21,980 nt of DNA from JAUWQU01 sp964605095. GTDB taxonomy: Bacteria > Planctomycetota > Phycisphaerae > SM23-33. Under the pieces are notes generated by a model. It was given only the letters and a program-made list of their open reading frames with translations, was not told the origin of the DNA and ran no database searches. A program made the translations under genes and the position numbers. Within the stretch, counting starts at the first letter, position 1, and the number at the start of each line of letters is the position of its first letter. Below are positions 8,134-14,981 of this stretch, in pieces. Where the stretch lies: contig CAZSBS010000051.1 of NCBI GenBank assembly GCA_964605095.1, positions 1-21,980 on the forward strand. Direction: 5' to 3'.

Positions 8134-9263
8134 TCAGAGCCCTTATCATTAGTATCGGCCTGGAAGATCGCTTTCGTGAGGTTCCATCGGCCTCGCAGGA
8201 TCCGCATCTTCGGCTCGAAGCGGTAGATAGACTTCTTGCCGCTCCAGACAAGCCGGCCTATTCCCGCCCGCCCGGCCTCGTCGTCGCCGAGTTGGTAGGT
8301 GAACATGTCCTGCAAACGATAATGACCGTCATCGGCCAAAGGCAACACCTCGGTAATCTCCGTCAGGCCTCGCCGTCCGTCAGGGAACCGCGTTACCTGG
8401 ATGACCACGTCGATGGCCGAGGCTACCTGTGCACGCAGGGCGTGAAGCGGTAGCTCCAGTTTGGCCATCATCGCCAAGGTCTCCAGGCGATTCAGCGCGT
8501 CCATCGCCATGTTCGCGTGCAGCGTGCTCATGCTGCCGGCGTGGCCCGACGTCATCGCCTGGACAATGTCCAGCGCCTCGCCGCCGCGGCACTCGCCGAT
8601 GATGATCCGGTCGGGCCGCAGCCGCAGCGACGAGCGGAACAACTGAGTGATGCCCACCTCGCCGCGGCCCCATCTATCCGCCGGGCGGCTCTCAAGGGAA
8701 ATCACGTGGTCCTGCTGGAGCTCGAGCTCGGCAGAGTCCTCGATCACGACGATCCGCTGGTGGGCCGGAATGAAACTGCTCAGCACGTTGAGCAGGCAAG
8801 TCTTGCCGCTGGACGTCCCGCCGGCGACGAGCACGTTCTTCTCGGCCTGGACGCAGACTTCCAGGTACTCCCGCGCCTCCGGCGTCCACGAGCCGACCTC
8901 CACGAGGTGATCGGCGCTGAACATGACCTTGGAGAACTTGCGGATGGTCATGATCGTGCCGCGACGGCTCAGCGGGTGGAGTATGACGTGTACGCGGCTA
9001 CCGTCGGGCAGGCGGGAATCGATCAGCGGATGCTCAGCCGTCAGACGCTTGCCGGTGTACTGCAAGACGTTATTGACCGCCGCCATCAGGGCCTCGGCGT
9101 CCTCGAACTTCGCCTCCGTGCGCACCAGTCGGCCAGCCTTCTCGACGTAGATCTCGTCGGGGGCGTTTATCATGATCTCGGAGACGCTGGGGTCTTCCAT
9201 GAAGGGCATGATAGGCCCCAGGAAATGCTCCACTGTCGCCGCGAAGATGTCGGTCTTGGCCAT
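8130..9263 (-). CDS. cpaF: CpaF/TadA-family pilus assembly ATPase
   Basis: A 377-residue secretion ATPase of the CpaF/TadA branch of the GspE/VirB11 superfamily. Visible motifs are Walker A GGTSSGKT (about 149-155), the Asp box region IVVIEDSAELEL (about 181), Walker B RIIIGECRGGEALD (about 219-232), and the His box STLHANMAMDALNRLE (about 247-262). It hydrolyses ATP at the inner membrane to drive Flp pilus assembly. The N-terminal part is short compared with many CpaF proteins. ATG at 9263 is preferred: GAGG lies 7 nt upstream. An in-frame ATG at 9269 is too close to it, and a TTG at 9299 has no support. It is the first gene after the promoter at 9398-9426. The usual following genes, tadB and tadC, are absent; two pilin genes follow instead. 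Confidence 0.93.
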   Translation of the reverse strand: MAKTDIFAATVEHFLGPIMPFMEDPSVSEIMINAPDEIYVEKAGRLVRTEAKFEDAEALMAAVNNVLQYTGKRLTAEHPLIDSRLPDGSRVHVILHPLSRRGTIMTIRKFSKVMFSADHLVEVGSWTPEAREYLEVCVQAEKNVLVAGGTSSGKTCLLNVLSSFIPAHQRIVVIEDSAELELQQDHVISLESRPADRWGRGEVGITQLFRSSLRLRPDRIIIGECRGGEALDIVQAMTSGHAGSMSTLHANMAMDALNRLETLAMMAKLELPLHALRAQVASAIDVVIQVTRFPDGRRGLTEITEVLPLADDGHYRLQDMFTYQLGDDEAGRAGIGRLVWSGKKSIYRFEPKMRILRGRWNLTKAIFQADTNDKGSE

Positions 9264-9301
9264 CTTCATGCCTCTACAAGGCTCTCTGCGCACACACAAA
9301 C

Positions 9302-9345
9302 CACGTACGTCTCCAAATGCATAACGCCGCCTGGCCGCGTACGTG
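9302..9345 (-). promoter_or_regulatory. Inverted repeat in the Tad operon leader
   Basis: CACGTACG (9302-9309) and its complement CGTACGTG (9338-9345) are separated by 28 nt. They fall in the roughly 128-nt untranslated leader between the predicted promoter and the ATPase start. They could form a long-loop RNA stem or be a pair of operator half-sites; each arm also contains the self-complementary ACGTAC core. The function is inferred from position only. Confidence 0.4.
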
Positions 9346-9397
9346 ACAACCAGAGTACGAAAAACACACCAAAAGCCGCTAATCCTCTGCTTTTCCT

Positions 9398-9426
9398 ATT
9401 CTAACGCCCCCATGACCCGCTGACAA
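9398..9426 (-). promoter_or_regulatory. Sigma70-like promoter for the Tad locus
   Basis: Read on the minus strand, a -35 TTGTCA (9421-9426) and a -10 TAGAAT (9398-9403) each differ from consensus at one position and are 17 nt apart. Transcription would begin near 9391, giving a leader of about 128 nt before the ATPase ATG. It is arranged back to back with the tRNA promoter. Confidence 0.65.
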
Positions 9427-9471
9427 GACGACTTTCCACCGTTTCGGGTATGACATTCGGATTTAGGTCCC

Positions 9472-9500
9472 TTGCAGTCCGGGTCCGCTACGACTACAAT
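9472..9500 (+). promoter_or_regulatory. Sigma70-like promoter for tRNA-Ser
   Basis: A -10 TACAAT (9495-9500, five of six consensus bases) lies 17 nt after a weak -35 TTGCAG (9472-9477). Transcription would start near 9507, about 34 nt before the mature tRNA. The fit of spacing and position makes this plausible. Confidence 0.5.
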
Positions 9501-9540
9501 CATCCCCCGGTCCCTCGGTTGGCCGTGGGACCCAGCCGCT

Positions 9541-9625
<85 letters not shown>

Positions 9626-9637
9626 TTGGGCAACCAT

Positions 9638-9684
9638 CGCCTCCTGTAATGACTTTTAATAAAGGTACTTACGGGAGGCGTTTT
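9638..9684 (+). terminator. Probable intrinsic terminator of tRNA-Ser
   Basis: CGCCTCC-T-GTAA (9638-9649) pairs with TTAC-G-GGAGGCG (9669-9680), giving 11 base pairs around one mismatch, with a 19-nt loop, immediately followed by TTTT. It begins 13 nt after the tRNA. The loop is longer than usual. Confidence 0.6.
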
Positions 9685-9721
9685 GATTGACACAGTTAAC
9701 TGTGTCAGAGCTGTGTCAATC
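9685..9721. repeat. Perfect 20-bp palindrome plus a third half-site
   Basis: Positions 9688-9707 read the same on both strands: TGACACAGTT followed by its complement. An extra CTGTGTCAATC (9711-9721) repeats the right half after GAG and is also the exact complement of GATTGACACAG (9685-9695). The result is three copies of one half-site in alternating orientation, the kind of pattern bound by a dimeric regulator or a recombinase. It starts just after the T-run of the tRNA terminator. No gene here is clearly controlled by it. Confidence 0.75.
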
Positions 9722-9732
9722 AGCCGGCCCTG

Positions 9733-9753
9733 CGGCGGGGTCATGTCCCGCCG
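9733..9753 (-). terminator. GC-rich hairpin beyond the micro-ORF
   Basis: A perfect 7-bp stem, CGGCGGG (9733-9739) and CCCGCCG (9747-9753), with a 7-nt loop lies about 70 nt past the stop codon of the micro-ORF on the minus strand. No T-run follows on either strand. It may be a termination or pause structure for minus-strand transcripts from 10163 onward. Confidence 0.3.
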
Positions 9754-9825
9754 GAGGCCCGGCCGGTTCGAGTTGCCGCTCGCCGGGTTCTTCTCCGGTT
9801 TGGCCTGGCATTTCATGGCCAGACC

Positions 9826-9897
9826 TTACGCCGCATAAACGGCTGCGGTGGTCAGGAGGCAGGTTATCAGCGTGAAGGCTATGATCTTTCGTGTCAT
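9826..9897 (-). CDS. 23-codon signal-peptide-like micro-ORF
   Basis: The frame reads MTRKIIAFTLITCLLTTA and then AVYAA before TAA. It has a basic start, a hydrophobic core and a signal-peptidase-like AxA end, so the whole product looks like a signal peptide with nothing after it. A good ribosome site, AAGGA, is 8 nt upstream of the ATG at 9897. Either it is a genuine membrane micropeptide, or it is the 5' stub of a secreted protein gene whose remainder has been lost or interrupted by the stop. Continuing past the stop gives no recognisable domain. Its upstream region (9898-10162) has no clear promoter. Whether it is translated is uncertain. Confidence 0.35.
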   Translation of the reverse strand: MTRKIIAFTLITCLLTTAAVYAA

Positions 9898-10162
9898 GTT
9901 ACGCATCCTTCAGATAAGGTCCATGGTTGTCTCCGTCACAATGGCGGGGGTTGTGGGGTTGGACGGGCAACCCGGTGGTCCGGTTCCTGAGAAAGGTTGA
10001 ATAGACCGGGATTCCCCGGATGAATATCGGCCGATCCCGGCGCGCCGGAACCGTCAGCCTTCTTGCCAATTGTATATCGCGGGGTTGCGATGCCGAAAAA
10101 CACTTTTTCTGCACCATGCCCGGCCTGCCCCAGTCAGTCGCTCGCGGATTGGCTCGGCCCCG
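9898..10162. other. Intergenic stretch with no convincing gene
   Basis: This stretch lies between the peptidase-like gene and the micro-ORF. A 72-codon minus-strand frame (9899-10117) lacks a ribosome site and any recognisable motif. A small A/T palindrome, GAAAAA-CAC-TTTTTC, occurs near 10093-10107. No clear terminator or promoter was seen. Confidence 0.5.
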
Positions 10163-11533
10163 CTACCGGATTGGCTTGGCACGAAAGACCACCCGGTACG
10201 TCTTTGACGGATCGCACGTGGCGGGCCGCTCCACCAGGATGAAGTCGTCGGTGATGACCGGTTTCAGATCGGCGCCCTCGATGACCTCGACGTCCTTCAG
10301 CCGGCGGTCGAAAAAGGCCACGAAGGGCCGGGGCTGCCGCTGTGAACCGTTCGTGTCGATCGGCCCGAAGCTGTTCGCGTCCTTCGGCTTGATCTCGAAC
10401 GTCCACCGGCCGTCCGCGGCGACCAGCGACTGCTCGAAGGCAAGCTTGCCCGGAGCCATCCTGGCCTGCCAGGCCGGGTCGCCATAGAATGCCACCACCG
10501 TACTATCGTGTTTCAGCCCCTTCTGGATTGCGGCGTTTCCCGCGCTCAACTCCAGCGCGTGGATCAGAGCCTGCTGGTTGGCGAAGAAAGCCTCCGTGAA
10601 GGTGTACCGTCCGGGCTGCTCGACGAAGTAGTTCAGGCAGCCCCAACCGGCGTAGCCGAACCACGTGGTCACCGTGTAGCCGATCATCTGCTTCACGCCG
10701 GCTGAGTTCAGCCACGCCAGGGCCATGCAGTCGGGGCGGTCGATGTGGCCCATCAGGCAGTTGCCCACCGGCATGTAGACCTTGGGGTTGGGCGAGTCGA
10801 TCGGATGGCGCTTCCCACCGGTGTCCAGGCCTATGAGTTGCCCCTTGGCGCAGCGAAACGTTCCGTTGCGATAGCGGTACCCGAGTTGCCAGTCGCGCTC
10901 GCTGGCGTGACCAGAGGTGATGAACAAGTCGCAGCGGTACTCGTTCAGCGTCTTGGCTATCGCCGCGGTGGTGTCGTCCGGGCCACGCAGTTCATTGGGC
11001 TCGCCGCCCGGCTTCTTGTAAACCACCTTGTTCTTGACCAACTCGTCGTACCAGATTCCCTGCTCGCAACAGTCCATCGCGAACTGCGTACCGCCGGCCA
11101 CCTTGTGAATCACCAGCGGTTCCTCGTGCCGGGCAATGTCCAGGGCGTTCTGGGCCGTGTATCCGGTCAGGATGCCCCAGAGCGTGTCGGTGTAGGGGTC
11201 GTCGTCCAGCTTCCGCGCCAGGTTCGAGACCGCGGCCACGAATTCGCAGCTTGCCTCCGTGGGCTGTGCCACGAAGCAAGTGTATCGCGGGAAGGCCTGC
11301 TTCAGGGCATCGAGCGTCTCCCCGACTTCCTTGTCGTACTCGATCACCTTGGCGTGGTGCCGTTGGACGAGGGCTTCGACCACCGGCTTCCAGTCGGCCT
11401 GCTGGTGGGTAGCGCGGGAGACGACCACGACGTAGGCCGGTTGGGCCGCCGCGGTCTCCGCCGGGGCCTTTTCCGGCGCCGCGGCCGGCAAGCTCATCAG
11501 AAGGGCAACGATGGGGTACAGTGTGTATGACAT
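10163..11533 (-). CDS. Secreted protein with caspase/gingipain-like (clan CD) His-Cys pair
   Basis: A 456-residue protein starting with a hydrophobic N-terminus (MSYTLYPIVALLMSLPAAA) that looks like a signal peptide, although it lacks basic residues. The most telling features are DLFITSGHASERDW (His209) and, 50 residues later, VYMPVGNCLMGHID (Cys259), followed by ALAWLNSAGVKQMIGYTVTTW and, further on, VVAFYGDPAW. This order (GHxS, then a strand ending in Cys, then a GDP motif) resembles gingipain-type family C25 and other clan CD cysteine peptidases. The assignment is inferred from motifs. ATG at 11533 is chosen for the signal peptide and AGGAG 11 nt upstream; a longer Arg-rich extension upstream looks non-coding. 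It follows the isomerase gene by 61 nt, probably in one transcript. It could instead be an inactive relative. Confidence 0.7.
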   Translation of the reverse strand: MSYTLYPIVALLMSLPAAAPEKAPAETAAAQPAYVVVVSRATHQQADWKPVVEALVQRHHAKVIEYDKEVGETLDALKQAFPRYTCFVAQPTEASCEFVAAVSNLARKLDDDPYTDTLWGILTGYTAQNALDIARHEEPLVIHKVAGGTQFAMDCCEQGIWYDELVKNKVVYKKPGGEPNELRGPDDTTAAIAKTLNEYRCDLFITSGHASERDWQLGYRYRNGTFRCAKGQLIGLDTGGKRHPIDSPNPKVYMPVGNCLMGHIDRPDCMALAWLNSAGVKQMIGYTVTTWFGYAGWGCLNYFVEQPGRYTFTEAFFANQQALIHALELSAGNAAIQKGLKHDSTVVAFYGDPAWQARMAPGKLAFEQSLVAADGRWTFEIKPKDANSFGPIDTNGSQRQPRPFVAFFDRRLKDVEVIEGADLKPVITDDFILVERPATCDPSKTYRVVFRAKPIR

Positions 11534-11594
11534 GGCTGGGCAGGCTCCTGTAATTGGGGAACGGCGGCGCCGTCCGCGCCGCTTGGGCGAACCA

Positions 11595-12542
11595 TCAGTA
11601 GGTAAATGCGCGGCGCAGCATTGCGAGGCTCTTGGGGACGGCTGTCTTCGGTTCTTCCTTGCCCTCGAACTCCAGCGAAACGTAGCCTCGGTAGTTCTGC
11701 TTGCGGAGAATGGCGGCGATTCGGGCATAGTCCAGGTCCAGCTCGTACCAGACGCCGCCGCCGTAATACGTCTTGGCGTGAACGTGGGTCGCCTTAGGCG
11801 CGATCTTCTCCAGCCGCGGGTAGGGATCCTCCAGGAAGTTGCCCGTGTCGAGCGTTACGCCCAACCATGGCGAGTGGAGGGCGTCGTGAATGCGGAGCAG
11901 GCCTTCCGGCGTGCGAGCCAGGCCCCAGTGGTTCTCCAGCCCGAGCACCACGCCGCACTTCTCGGCCGCGGGCAGGCACTTTTCCAGCGACTCGATGACC
12001 CAGGGGAATCCGTCTTCATCTTTGTAGCCCGGAAGCGGCGGTTCTATGCCCCGGTTCTTCATCAGCTCGTCGAAGTCCTTGCTGGTGCCCCAGCGGCCCG
12101 TGTTGACTCGTACGGTGGGAATGCCCAGGGCGTAGGCCAACTCGATGCTGGCGACGGTCTTTGCGATGTTCTCCTTGCGGAACTCCGCCTTTGGCGACAG
12201 GAAGCTCTGGTGGGCGGACAGCCCGCAGAGCTTCAGGCCCGCCACCATGGCCTGGCGCTTCAGGGATTGCAGATAGCTATTGCCCCTGCGCCGCATCTGA
12301 ACTTCGAGGATCTCGACGCCGTCGAATCCCATCTCGCCCGCCAGGTCGATACACTCTTCGATCTTCTTGGGCGTGCCCGCGAAGTGCCAGAAGGAATACG
12401 TTGACACGCCGATGGGATTGCCCGGCCGGGAGCCAGACGCGGTAACTGGCGGCTCTGGCGCGGCTTGAGTGTTCTGGACGCCCAGTGCGCCCGATCCCAG
12501 TGCGGCGGTGGCAGAACTAGCAAGAAACTTGCGGCGGGTCAT
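11595..12542 (-). CDS. Tat-exported sugar phosphate isomerase/epimerase-like TIM barrel
   Basis: A 315-residue protein with a Tat signal at the N-terminus (MTRRKFLASSATAALG, twin Arg 3-4; mature start near residue 28). The body matches the xylose-isomerase-like/AP-endonuclease 2 barrel: GVSTYSFWHF on strand 1, FDGVEILEVQ (E77/E80), VVLGLENHWG (E203), GVTLDTGNF (D232), THVHAKTY (H253/H255) and YVSLEFEG (E291). These acidic and His residues at strand ends are the usual metal site. The family isomerises or epimerises sugars or related polyols; the substrate cannot be read from sequence. ATG at 12542 has GGAG about 6 nt upstream. It is the first gene of a two-gene unit with the clan-CD-like protein, and both products are predicted to be exported. 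Confidence 0.88.
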   Translation of the reverse strand: MTRRKFLASSATAALGSGALGVQNTQAAPEPPVTASGSRPGNPIGVSTYSFWHFAGTPKKIEECIDLAGEMGFDGVEILEVQMRRRGNSYLQSLKRQAMVAGLKLCGLSAHQSFLSPKAEFRKENIAKTVASIELAYALGIPTVRVNTGRWGTSKDFDELMKNRGIEPPLPGYKDEDGFPWVIESLEKCLPAAEKCGVVLGLENHWGLARTPEGLLRIHDALHSPWLGVTLDTGNFLEDPYPRLEKIAPKATHVHAKTYYGGGVWYELDLDYARIAAILRKQNYRGYVSLEFEGKEEPKTAVPKSLAMLRRAFTY

Positions 12543-12650
12543 GGGGTCTCCAGGGATAAGTAGTAAGACTGTCTCTCATGCCACGTTGCTGTCATGATTA
12601 TGCTGCCTTATGGTTCATTTATGCTTAGCGGTTTCGCAGAGCAGGGGCCG

Positions 12651-12699
12651 CCTTCCACCTTCAGCCTTCAGCCTTCCGCATTCCGCCTTCCGCATTCCG
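12651..12699. repeat. Array of seven heptamers after the flotillin gene
   Basis: Seven consecutive 7-nt units, variants of CCTTCAG, CCTTCCG and CATTCCG, end 3 nt before the TAA of the flotillin gene, on its 3' side. The flanking gap (12543-12650) is AT-richer, shows no gene, and must hold any promoter for the isomerase gene; only a weak CATAAT-like -10 was seen. Confidence 0.85.
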
Positions 12700-12702
12700 A
12701 AA

Positions 12703-14244
12703 TTACTTCTTAACCGGCTGGAGCGTCTCGGGGCCTTCGCCTTTTTCTTTCTCTTTCTTCTTGTCGGCCGAGGCGGCGGGCTCATCCTTGGCGACCTCGC
12801 GGGAAACCCGGCCTAGGAACTCGGGCAGGTCCAGGCCGATCTGCTTGGCAAGATCGTGCATGGGGGGCAGGGCGCCCATCAGCCTGCCGCCGAGGCCGCT
12901 GAGGCCCCCGCCGCCATCCTTGCCGCCGCCGTCCCAGACGATGATCTTCTCGATCGGCAGTTCCTGGATAGCCTGGGCCTGGATGGTGGCCACGTCGGTG
13001 AGTTTCTCGATGAGCAGCAGTGCCGCGGCTTGGTGGGCCGTGACGCAGGCCTCAACCAGTTGGCTGTAGCCCGCGGCCTTGCCGGCCAGGATGCTCTGAA
13101 CGCCCTCTGCCTCGGCCTTCATCTTGGCCAGAAGCCCCAGGGCCTGACCTTCGGCAATGCGGATGGACTGCTGCTTTTCGGCATCGGCGGCGATGACGAC
13201 CCGCTCGCGCTCGGCGTTGGCCGGGACGACCACCTCGGCCTGGAGGCGAGCCTGCTCGCGGAGCGCGCGGGCCTCCTCGGCCAACTTCTCGGCGGTTTCC
13301 TTGGCCACGCGGATGGCGCCGTCGGCGGTCCGGCTTGCCGACTCGCTCCGCTCGCGGGCCTGCTGCTCGGCCACCTGCTGGTTGGCGCGGTACTGGGCCT
13401 TCTTGGCGTCGGCCTCCGTCTCGGACTCGACCGCCTGGGCCTCCAGCCCGGCCACCTGCTGACGCTTGTTGCGGTTGGCGGTCGCCTCGCCGATGTTCGC
13501 CTCGCTTTCGGCGCCGGCCACGGCCACGCGAGTGTCGCGCTGACGCTGGGCGACGCCCGTCTTGCCGGTCTTCTCCTGCTCGGCGACGTCGATGTTGGCC
13601 TGGTTGATCGCCTCGGCTGCCGCCTTGCGGCCAAGGGCCAGGATGTACCCGGACTCATCCTCGATGTCGCGGATGTTGACGTTGATCAGCGCGACGCCGA
13701 TCTTTTCGAGCTCGACCGAGACAGCCTCGTTGACCTTGCCCAGGAACGCCTGGCGGTCGCGGTTGATGTCGTCGATCTTCATCGTCGCGATAACCGCGCG
13801 CATCTGGCCGAGGATTATGTCCTGGGCCTGGGCCTGGATCTGCCCGCGGGTAAGGCCCAGCAGGCGGATGGCGGCGTTCTCCATCACGCCGGGCTCGTAG
13901 GATATGGCGGCCGTGACCGTCGTGGGCACGGACACGCGGATGTTCTCCTGGCTCAGCGCGTTGGACAGTTCGATGGGCACGACGAACGGTTCGAGGTCCA
14001 GGTAGTCGTACGCCTGGAACAGCGGCCAGACGAACGCCGCCCCGCCGTGCACGCACCTTGCGGCGCCCTTGCCGGTCTTGCCGTAGATCACCATCACCCG
14101 GTTAGACGGGCAGCGGCGATACCGGCTGAGGATGAACAGAATCAGTCCTATCACGATGACCGACAGCACGATCGACAGAAACAGCCCCACGCTGGCTTCG
14201 CCCGCGGCGAGCATGAATGCGAGGAATCCGTTACTCGATAGCAT
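12703..14244 (-). CDS. Flotillin-family membrane scaffold protein (FloT/YuaG-like)
   Basis: A 513-residue protein with an N-terminal membrane helix (about 20-40), an SPFH/band 7 domain (about 45-215, including RRCPSNRVMVIYG and GGAAFVWPLFQAYDYLD), then a long charged, Ala/Glu-rich coiled coil (about 215-400) rich in AE repeats, and a flotillin C-terminus (PIEKIIVWDGGGKDGG, then a helical tail and a Lys/Glu-rich end). Flotillins oligomerise in the inner membrane and organise membrane microdomains. The ATG at 14244 has AAAGGGA 7 nt upstream. It is the third gene after an NfeD-like gene and a short SPFH gene, an arrangement like the Bacillus yuaF-yuaG operon. NfeD-like proteins are known partners of flotillins. 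Confidence 0.93.
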   Translation of the reverse strand: MLSSNGFLAFMLAAGEASVGLFLSIVLSVIVIGLILFILSRYRRCPSNRVMVIYGKTGKGAARCVHGGAAFVWPLFQAYDYLDLEPFVVPIELSNALSQENIRVSVPTTVTAAISYEPGVMENAAIRLLGLTRGQIQAQAQDIILGQMRAVIATMKIDDINRDRQAFLGKVNEAVSVELEKIGVALINVNIRDIEDESGYILALGRKAAAEAINQANIDVAEQEKTGKTGVAQRQRDTRVAVAGAESEANIGEATANRNKRQQVAGLEAQAVESETEADAKKAQYRANQQVAEQQARERSESASRTADGAIRVAKETAEKLAEEARALREQARLQAEVVVPANAERERVVIAADAEKQQSIRIAEGQALGLLAKMKAEAEGVQSILAGKAAGYSQLVEACVTAHQAAALLLIEKLTDVATIQAQAIQELPIEKIIVWDGGGKDGGGGLSGLGGRLMGALPPMHDLAKQIGLDLPEFLGRVSREVAKDEPAASADKKKEKEKGEGPETLQPVKK

Positions 14245-14327
14245 TTTCGTGTCCCTTTCGTTTGTGTTTCCAGCATTTACGGCCCCTTGGCCGTACGATT
14301 TCTGTATCAGTTGTCTTTCGCCACCTG

Positions 14328-14951
14328 CTACCCAACATCCTGCGGAGCAGGTGCATCCTTGAAATCAAGCCCAGACACATCAAGCACGATCACCGCCACT
14401 CCAATTTCGGCCAGCTTATCCGAGGCTGCCCGACCAATGCGCTTCTGCACGGCGCGGCGGTCTCGCTTCAACTCCTCGATCGGCACCTCAGCCAGAACCG
14501 CCCGCATCTTGGCGACCAGTAGCCCTTCGACGATTGACAGGACCTGCGGCTTGGCCATGCCAAGCAGCTTGGCGGCAGCCTTTTCCACCATGCCAGCCTC
14601 GGGCGATATCGCAGCCGTGACATTCATCGACACCAATATGCGAGCGTCGTCCCGACTGACCGCGTCTGTCTGCTTGACTGCAACATTAAACGCGTCGATG
14701 TCCAAGTAGTCGCAGGCCTGGAACAGCGGCCAGACGAACGCCGTCCCGCCGCGAACGAACCTTGTTTGATTCATTGCCCCGGCGGGCAGGTTATTGCCGT
14801 AAATCACCAAGACCCGGTTTGGCGGGCAGCGCCGCAAGCGGGTTAGAAGGAACAACACAAGCCCCATCGCAATGACCACCAGCGGGATCAGCAGCAGCGC
14901 TTCAATGCGCAAGGGTAGGCCCGATGCCGCAAGACCCGCCTGATAGATCAT
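14328..14951 (-). CDS. Short SPFH-domain protein, stalkless flotillin paralogue
   Basis: A 207-residue protein with an N-terminal membrane helix (about 14-37) and an SPFH domain but no coiled-coil stalk or flotillin C-terminus. It aligns throughout with the N-terminal 200 residues of the next gene: RRCPPNRVLVIYG against RRCPSNRVMVIYG, GGTAFVWPLFQACDYLD against GGAAFVWPLFQAYDYLD, and VTAAIS in both. It ends just where the stalk would begin, at a proper stop, with no coding remnant downstream (83-nt gap). The ribosome site, AAAGGGG with ATG 7 nt on, also resembles that of the neighbour. A tandem duplication followed by loss of the stalk is the simplest reading. It may cap or modify flotillin assemblies. 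It starts 30 nt after the NfeD-like gene. Confidence 0.85.
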   Translation of the reverse strand: MIYQAGLAASGLPLRIEALLLIPLVVIAMGLVLFLLTRLRRCPPNRVLVIYGNNLPAGAMNQTRFVRGGTAFVWPLFQACDYLDIDAFNVAVKQTDAVSRDDARILVSMNVTAAISPEAGMVEKAAAKLLGMAKPQVLSIVEGLLVAKMRAVLAEVPIEELKRDRRAVQKRIGRAASDKLAEIGVAVIVLDVSGLDFKDAPAPQDVG

Positions 14952-14981
14952 TTTCGCACCCCTTTCCTTCTGTCTTGCAGG

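Noticed and set aside
9899..10117. A 72-codon minus-strand frame
   Set aside because: It has no ribosome site, no hydrophobic or domain pattern, and a composition typical of non-coding sequence here.
11534..11728. A 65-residue N-terminal extension of the clan-CD-like protein
   Set aside because: It overlaps the end of the isomerase gene in another frame, is Arg/Ser-rich, and would bury the signal-peptide-like segment.
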